From positions 82,914,765 to 82,978,764 of the forward strand of contig CM067081.1 in assembly GCA_034008185.1 (NCBI GenBank): DNA of 64,000 nt. Reading direction: 5' to 3'. A program made the translations under genes and the position numbers. Every line of letters begins with the position of its first letter. Position 1 is the first letter of the stretch. The notes below the pieces were generated by a model. It did no database searches and had not been told where the DNA came from. It saw nothing but the letters and a program-made list of their open reading frames with translations. Below are positions 57,065-64,000 of the stretch, one piece after another. The stretch comes from Gorsachius magnificus. Its lineage: Eukaryota; Chordata; Aves; Pelecaniformes; Ardeidae.

Positions 57065-60000
57065 TATGTCCTCTATTTGGAGAACTGTATCAAAGGATGT
57101 GAAGCATAAAAGCCGGTACTGAGACACGGGATACTATAAAACCTTTGGAGATGACTCAAACCTCAATCACCATTCTCATTTTTTTTTGATACGTGCTCTC
57201 ACAATTAGATAAATTCACTTTCCTCGAAGCTAGCTTTTAGACAATTTCAGTAAAAAATTGCATGTCTTGTAATTTGTTACCATGTGAGTATATCACTTTA
57301 AATATTTTTTCTTTGATATTTAATGTAAGATTGATAAAGGCAAAATACTTGGCTGGGTTTATTGCTTTGCCCTACCCATAGCATAGCTCTTTTAACAAGA
57401 ACCTTTCTGTTCTGTTGCACGGATTCAACCTCAGTTGTATAAATCTGCAATTGGTTTAATTAATAATTAAGCCTTGTTCTGTTGATACAGTATTTAAAGG
57501 AAGATGTGACTTGAATTTTAAGCCCAACATTGAACATAAGCTTTTTAATATTCTAAAGCTATTTTAGTGGATTGTGTCCCATGCAAATAAAAATCATTTT
57601 GCCATCATGTTAGTCATGATTTGAATGCTTCTGTAATGGCTACTTGATCCTAAGAATTGGTATCAAACAGTAAAAAGCTCCAGTTTCTTTACTAATTCAA
57701 AATGTAACCATTTGGGGGCAAAGACCTCAGGGTAACTTAGAAAATGAAGATGACGGTAAATCCTATATGTAAAGAGCAGCTCCAGATTGCTGGTTTATGG
57801 CAGTTCATTCAGGCCTGGGATACTTGCTGGTTATTTTTCCTCAGATGACAGCAGGTAAAAACTGTGATCCGGGGAGGTCAGTAGGAGTTGGGTTCAGTAG
57901 TCATAGGTTTAATCTATTACTCACTTCACTTTGAAGCAAGTCATTAGCATTCTGCAAAAAAAAAAATGCTGTCAGCCTGTAGGAGGGTGGTGAGTGCCAT
58001 TCTTCACTGCCTTAGTTTCATCTTCAGGGCTTGAGCCTGTATTCGTTTCAGCCAGCTCCTACAAAGCAAAATATGCCCCTTGGGGGAAGCCTGGGTTTTG
58101 CTGAGGCTGCTGATTGGGGGTGGGGGCGGGTGGGGGTGGTCACGTAGATTTGGGTTTCATCCTATTGCCTCCAATCTGACTGCATTGACAAACTGTCCTT
58201 GTGTTTGCACTGATGAGGGCAGTGGGGCTTCTCTGCTTGGAGGTTTGGTGGATGTCCATGCTGCTGGAGAAGGAGATGCCCTGAGGTGCTGTGTATTTGT
58301 GGGCGCAGTCCCCAGTTGTGTGTCCCTCCCCTCCCCCCTGCCGCTCCCAGCAATGGAAAACTTGCAGGATCGAGAGTTTGATGAAAATCTAGGATTCGGG
58401 CCTGAGATGTTTCGGTGCAGTCTGTGAGAAGATTTGGGAAATCCTGGTGGCATGAGGACCTCCAAAGTAATTTAAGCTGATGAGTTTGGGAATGAAATGA
58501 ACCATTTCTTGTGCTTGTAAATGTTTTGAGCTTTCATTTTATTCCCCATACATTATGGGAAAGGGATAGGAAACTTTCAGCTGGGTTTCTGAAAAGTCAA
58601 TTAAACAATCAACTCACAGCTACTGATCTTAATCAGGTAACACAGGATGTAACATGACTAAATTCAGAAGCGTACAGCCTGAACTGTACGTGTGCAAATG
58701 CGAGTAGAAGCGAGCACTTGCTTACTGTGGATTCCTCTTTGGGAAAAAAACTGAAGCAATGTATTTCTGAGACAGACATGAGATATACATAGCTCCGTGT
58801 AAGTCGATGACAGCGTGTGCCGTAAGCCAGTGTAGCTCAGCAAAACCGTCATGAGATACAAGGCCTCTGACTTCAGAATCGCAAGTCCGAAGCCATCAGA
58901 AGACAGTGGCTGGCCAAAGGGTACCACCATCTGCGACGTGCCTGGTGGCCTTAGGCACACGGTAAAGAGGTGGTGAGGCTCAGATCTGTTTTCAGGAGAT
59001 ACGGCAATAAGTTACTGCGACTGTTAGGAGCTCTGTGTCTGGGGTCAAGGACTGAATAAAACACAAAATCAACTGAAAAGTAAACCTTCCAGGTCAAATC
59101 TGGGAATTGCTGGAGCCTATTATCCCCTGTTTTGCTCCTTGTTCGACTCTTTGCATATATTCAGAGAAGATTGTTGCAGATGTTCACCATGCTTTGCATA
59201 GGCAATATTGAGGTGGTCACATCTGACACCTACTTTCCAGCAATGCAACTGATGGCGTGAATAAACGAAGGCTCGGATGGCTCAACCAGTGCTCGGGGCT
59301 GTGTCTGCGCTGGTTGTTGGCTGTGGCTAATGAAGGAGAGCAGTCTCTTCGGCTGTCAGTCTAGAAACTTTCATCAGCAACAAATTGACTAGGAAAAAAA
59401 AAAAAAAATACAGCCCCAAACCTGGTTATGAAAAAGGGTCATCAGAAACAGAAAGGCACATATGGTTTTTGATCTCACACGCTGTGCAGTCGCTTTATCC
59501 CAGCCCTCCGAGATGAAGGCTTTATGGTGCCTGGTGCGCGGGCTCTCCGCCCCCAGCAGAGGCAGCTCCATGGAGGAGGCTCCGCGGTGAGTAGCTCTGC
59601 CCTCAAGTACTGAACCAAATTCATTCTTCCTTTCTTAGTATTTTTCTCTCTCTTTCATGCACCCCCCCAGTTATCACTAACTATGCATATATTGGACAGA
59701 AAGCATATGCTGACGATATCCAAAACAGATCATTGTGGTATTAAAATTAATTACAGAAATGTGGAGACTTTAATGCAAGCATTTTGGTCTTCTGGGCTAT
59801 TTTTGTGCAATGCTGAATGCATGATAAAACACCACTTCCCCTAGTAACCCTTTACTTCCCTAGAAACAGTGTAGAAATGAGCAGTTCCTATTGTGTACTG
59901 TAATCATATATGGCTGCCACATACAGCTGCTGCACAGCGTAGTTTTATTAGCAAGGCACCGTGCGCTAATCCAAGCATCGTATGAAATACAATGAGCACA

Positions 60001-63000
60001 TAACACAGCGTGCAGTGCAATCATTCCACAGGGCTGATACTAACAGGGGTGTGAAGAAATAAAAAATGCAGCTCGTGCTTATTCGCTGGTATACAGTAGG
60101 ATGACTATGCAAAGCAACCTATGGCAGTCCTGGCAGAGCTGCCTTCCGTGAGATCATCTGATGCGCCAGCCTGATGCATTTTCAATTCAACAGGCAAGGC
60201 AGCCGAATTGTAAATAAAATGGGCTATTATTTTGTTAATTTGGAGAAAGGCAATTCCAGACAACATTTATCCGTTATTTGTACACTGTCTGACAGATTAA
60301 TTTGCTATTGTCCCTGTGATACGATGATTTTTTTACAAAGCGCTGCTCTTCACCAAACACCTATTTCAAAATCCTGTGACTTATGACAAGAGCCCATTTC
60401 TCTCTCTGTTTTCAGCTGAAGATAATGACCTGAATTCCAGTATTGCTTTTACTAGGTTTTAAAAATGTCAGACCCTTCTCTGACCTTCTCTCCTTCCTGC
60501 TTAGGAAAAAAAAAAAAAAATCAAACAGTGAGTTCTGAGAGATGTTTAATTTTGCCTCTGGGTTAATGAGCCTTCAGCATATTGGGAGCACAGCATTTTT
60601 TTCCCCTTTCTCTTGTTTCTGCAATCATGAGGGCTACAACATCCCTTTTTTCCTTGTAATCAAAAGCTGAGGTCCTCAGGAGATTTTTCAGTCTCCTGGA
60701 GCTTGGGCTTTATGAAAACTGTCAGGCGTGATGACATTCACGCAATGTAATGAGGATTGGCAACTGGGAGATTCTCCAACCCCTGCTCCCTCACAATAAG
60801 AGGATGCTGATGGCAAAGCACATTCAAATCTATATCATTAGTTTCAGGCCGTGATATGCGAAGAATGGCAGAGTGAGGCTGTAAAGAGTAAATACCTTTT
60901 TTTTTCTTTTAAAATTCAGAATTTCTGTGGCCTCAGGTTTTCTGATGGCTCTGCATTTATTCTTTACCTAACATAGATTTTTCATTCAGTGTTTTGCAAA
61001 TGAATTGGTGGATTTACTCTAATTTAAATATATTTCCAGCATTTGAATAGTCCCCAAATATTCACAATGTGTTCAATCAAAATATCATCTCGGGGGGGGG
61101 AAAAAAAAAGTCATCATTCCATTGACCAAAGGCTTCTTGGTGATGAAGAAACTTTTCCCAATATTGAAATTCTAACATTTTATCTTTGTCATGTGGTCCA
61201 GGGCTTGAAATTTGGTCCTGGAAACAATCTCATGTGACTTTGTAGACATCGCATATTCCATGAACAGACATTTGCAGTGCCCTTCCTTTGCGTTCATATG
61301 GATGAATATCGGGTACACTTACAAATTGACTAGAGATGTGTTTGAAAATAAACGGGGAAAAGGAAACCAAGAGGAATGCATTTGCATGTTCTATAATATT
61401 TGCCATGAATAATTTAGTTATCCCTTGTCTCTTCTAGTGATTTGAAGCTACAGCAGCAACGTTCAGTTCTCTAAAATAAGACAGATGAACTAGCTGAAAT
61501 CTATTTCTCTCTAGACCAAAACGATGGAATTCAGCCTCTCAGATGGTTCAAACCTCATCTAATGTATTTTACAAATTTTCATAGATATTAGTTTATGTTT
61601 TATTTCCTATAACGGTGTTTCATTTCCATCCAACATATAACTATATATGATATGGTTTATATTATTCAGGTATAGCATTTTAAAATGTTTTGAAATGGAG
61701 AAATATTTCTTCAAACCGTCACTTGGAGCTTTGGAATTTATCTTTAAAGCTCTCTGCACAGCTAGATTTTGATGCAAGATGATGTAGAGAATTTTGGAGC
61801 TACATAATAATCTGAAAAATCATTTGCTGGATTAATTTTTCATGCATCTCAGTTCTCCTCACCTGCTCTGTATCATCTGGCCTGTGGAAAAAAAAAACAA
61901 AAAATTGAGCCAACAGAGGGATATTCCTCATCTTCCCCCCAAAACTGAGCACTGCCTCTCAGGAACGACACTGACCCACTGTACAGTGGGAATAGCAGTC
62001 ACTATTATATATGTGACAAGATCTGATGTGGTATGATATTTCCTGTGGGACGGAAATTTCAGCTTTTTTGCAAAGGGCTCATAACCCTTGCTTACCTCTC
62101 TGAAGGGTCCTTGTTTGGTATTGGACAACACTATGGAGGAAAACTAATTTTAGGTCAGCTTTAGAGTCTTTTATGGTCCTCTCTGAGACTATGCAGCTAT
62201 AATTATCAAAACCAAGGTGTGAACCAGGAAGAAAAATAGAAAGAAACCTTCTCTTAACTCATTTCCAGGATGTCACGTGCATGATTTCATCACTTACAAA
62301 GGATGTGGCCATTTCAAACTCAGGCAATAAAAAGAAGATACTAGTTTACACCTTGGTGTCAAGTAAAGTTGACCAAAGGGGTACCTGTTTGGACTTTATC
62401 ACTATTGTTTTTTCAAGCACCTTGGTGCCTGTCACAAAACTGGGGATATGAAGACATGTGTAGTGCAGAAGCTGTTCCTGCAGGAACAGAGCTGACTCAC
62501 GGGCAGAGATTTGGTAAAATCAGAAGCCTGAATAGGGACTGCCCGCAGCAAGCGTGGCTGAGTTGTACATGGAGTAGACCCAAGGTTGTAACACACTATA
62601 GTCTGCCTTGAAAACGTGACCACCTGCTTTTCCTTTTTGCCACATGATTGCTTCTGCCAGACTTCCGACATGCAGCTGTGCCTTTGCATGCATGCAACGC
62701 CCCAACAATTCGGCGCATCCTCACCATTTGGTTTATTACCAAAATTTAGCTTCGGTTTCTAGCGTTGGCATAGGCAGCTGATCCTTCACTAAGAAAAGAA
62801 AGCCCAGAGAGGAGGGCTGAGAGAGAATTGCCTGAGGAAAATCCATTCTTTGCATCGCACCTTTTTCTTAATATGCGACAAGGGCAACCAATAGTGAGGA
62901 AAAGGGAGCCATTTCAGAGTAACATCCCCAAACAGAAAAGTGGATGTGGCCCTGAGCACCTATGTTCCCAAAGAGGAAACCATCTTCAGCATGTTGAGCA

Positions 63001-64000
63001 CCCTCCAGGCTCACAGCAGGTTTATTCACCCGCTTTGGGTTCTGGTGAAGAGGGACTGTGTGGGCAGGTCACCCACAGAGTCACCCAGTATCACAGGGTG
63101 GGCTCCTGGGGGCACTCCCCAGGGCAGCTGAACCTTTTTTATTTTAACATTTCCATTCAGCTTTCCTGCCACCTCATTTCATTGCTAGAGGGTCTGCAAG
63201 CTGCTGTTCAAAACCAGGCCAGCTCCAGCCCTCTCAGGGCTGGTACTGGCTGTGTGAGGTTGTTTTTGGGTGTCACGGGCTCTTGGGTGCCACAGGCAGG
63301 ATGCTGTGTGCCTGTCATACCAGCTCTAGCACCCTTCATCCTGCTCTGCCTGCCCTTTGGAGATGCCCAGATGTTGAGCGATCCTTGATCCCGTGCTTTT
63401 GCTGCCCTGCCTAGAGGTGAGAACAGTGGGCGGTGCTGGTATCTCTTCGCCACCTTGGGGTCAGGAGGAACATGAAGAACAAATTTTATTAAAACATGGA
63501 AAGCAATGGAAAGAGAGCTTTGTAAGAGCAGAGAGGACTGGTTAGTTGAATTGAAAGAAGCTGGCAAAAAAGCCTTTTCTTGTTATTTTTGCTTGCTAGT
63601 TTCAATCTTTTCTTGGACCCTCTTTTGAAAAATATACTTCAAAATATGTAGGAACCTCCTAGAAAAAATATATTTCATATTATAAGCACTGGCAACATGG
63701 CTTTTTTTTTTTTTTTGAGGGAAATAATAGACAGTGAAGCTCCTAGTTATGAAGTTTCAGCCACACAGAGAAGTACTGTAAAATGATGGAGCCCTACCAG
63801 TACTATGCAGGAATATAGACCAGCCATAACCTTACCAATGCAGGCTCAGTGCTGGGTTTAGGGTTGCTTTGCGTCCTAGGAATGGGGCAAACCAGCTCAT
63901 ATGTAAATCCATTACTTAAACCATCTAATTACTAGATCAAGGGTACTACAGTCCGTATGAAGACTTTTCTTGATAGGGACCCTGATGCCTAGGTCTTCAG
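57065..64000. other. Non-genic 3' flank of TMSB4X
   Basis: No gene recognised. Open frames up to 186 codons (62828-63388, plus strand) show no domain or family motif. Several A and T homopolymers occur, but no recognisable CR1 or LTR. Confidence 0.55.
57586..57591 (+). terminator. Possible distal poly(A) signal
   Basis: AATAAA in the context CATGCAAATAAAAATC, nearly the same as the TGCAAATAAAATG context of the main signal. It could serve a longer TMSB4X transcript. Confidence 0.35.

Noticed and set aside
58790..58860. tRNA-like AGTGTAGCTCAGC box
   Set aside because: No matching B box, no cloverleaf pairing and no downstream T run.
62828..63388. 186-codon plus-strand frame
   Set aside because: No recognisable motif, no promoter or splice context, ordinary composition. 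Within chance expectation for 64 kb.

Overview
This window is vertebrate, and almost certainly avian, genomic DNA. It contains 3' ends of CR1 LINEs with the typical ATTCTATG-type tails, and a solo long terminal repeat of the bird endogenous-retrovirus family that opens TGTCCTGG. Its one intact gene is spliced with GT-AG introns and lies in a CpG island. Over 90 percent of the open frames are chance frames in noncoding DNA.

Layout. (1) About 1-8.7 kb is non-genic, with microsatellites, a small CR1 scrap and a doubtful receptor fragment near 4.2 kb. (2) About 8.7-31.7 kb holds at least three successive plus-strand relics of Toll-like receptor 8 (TLR8), here called units A, B and C. All are broken by stops and frameshifts. 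Unit A is split by a solo LTR with a perfect 5-bp target duplication. Unit C is split by a shortened CR1. Unit C still shows traces of every domain from the N-terminal cap through the leucine-rich repeats (LRRs), Z-loop, LRR-CT and membrane segment to the TIR domain. A related ~200-bp GC-richer sequence follows the ectodomain or membrane part of each unit, where the cytoplasmic half should begin. (3) About 31.7-54 kb is a long stretch without recognisable genes, with two CR1 tails and a possible small membrane-protein exon at 54.13-54.28 kb. (4) About 54.3-57.1 kb is the thymosin beta-4 gene (TMSB4X): CpG island, promoter with CRE, octamer and TATA-like boxes, noncoding exon 1, two coding exons and a poly(A) signal. 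(5) 57.1-64 kb is non-genic, with a second possible poly(A) signal.

The order TLR8 then TMSB4X, both on the same strand, is the order on the human X chromosome, so this is the conserved TLR7-TLR8-TMSB4X neighbourhood. In birds TLR8 is known to be inactivated; chicken TLR8 is interrupted by CR1 sequence. What stands out here is the number of diverged relics, their different disruptions, and the shared insert at the membrane-to-TIR junction. The intact gene encodes the G-actin-sequestering peptide thymosin beta-4; the receptor relics cannot make protein.
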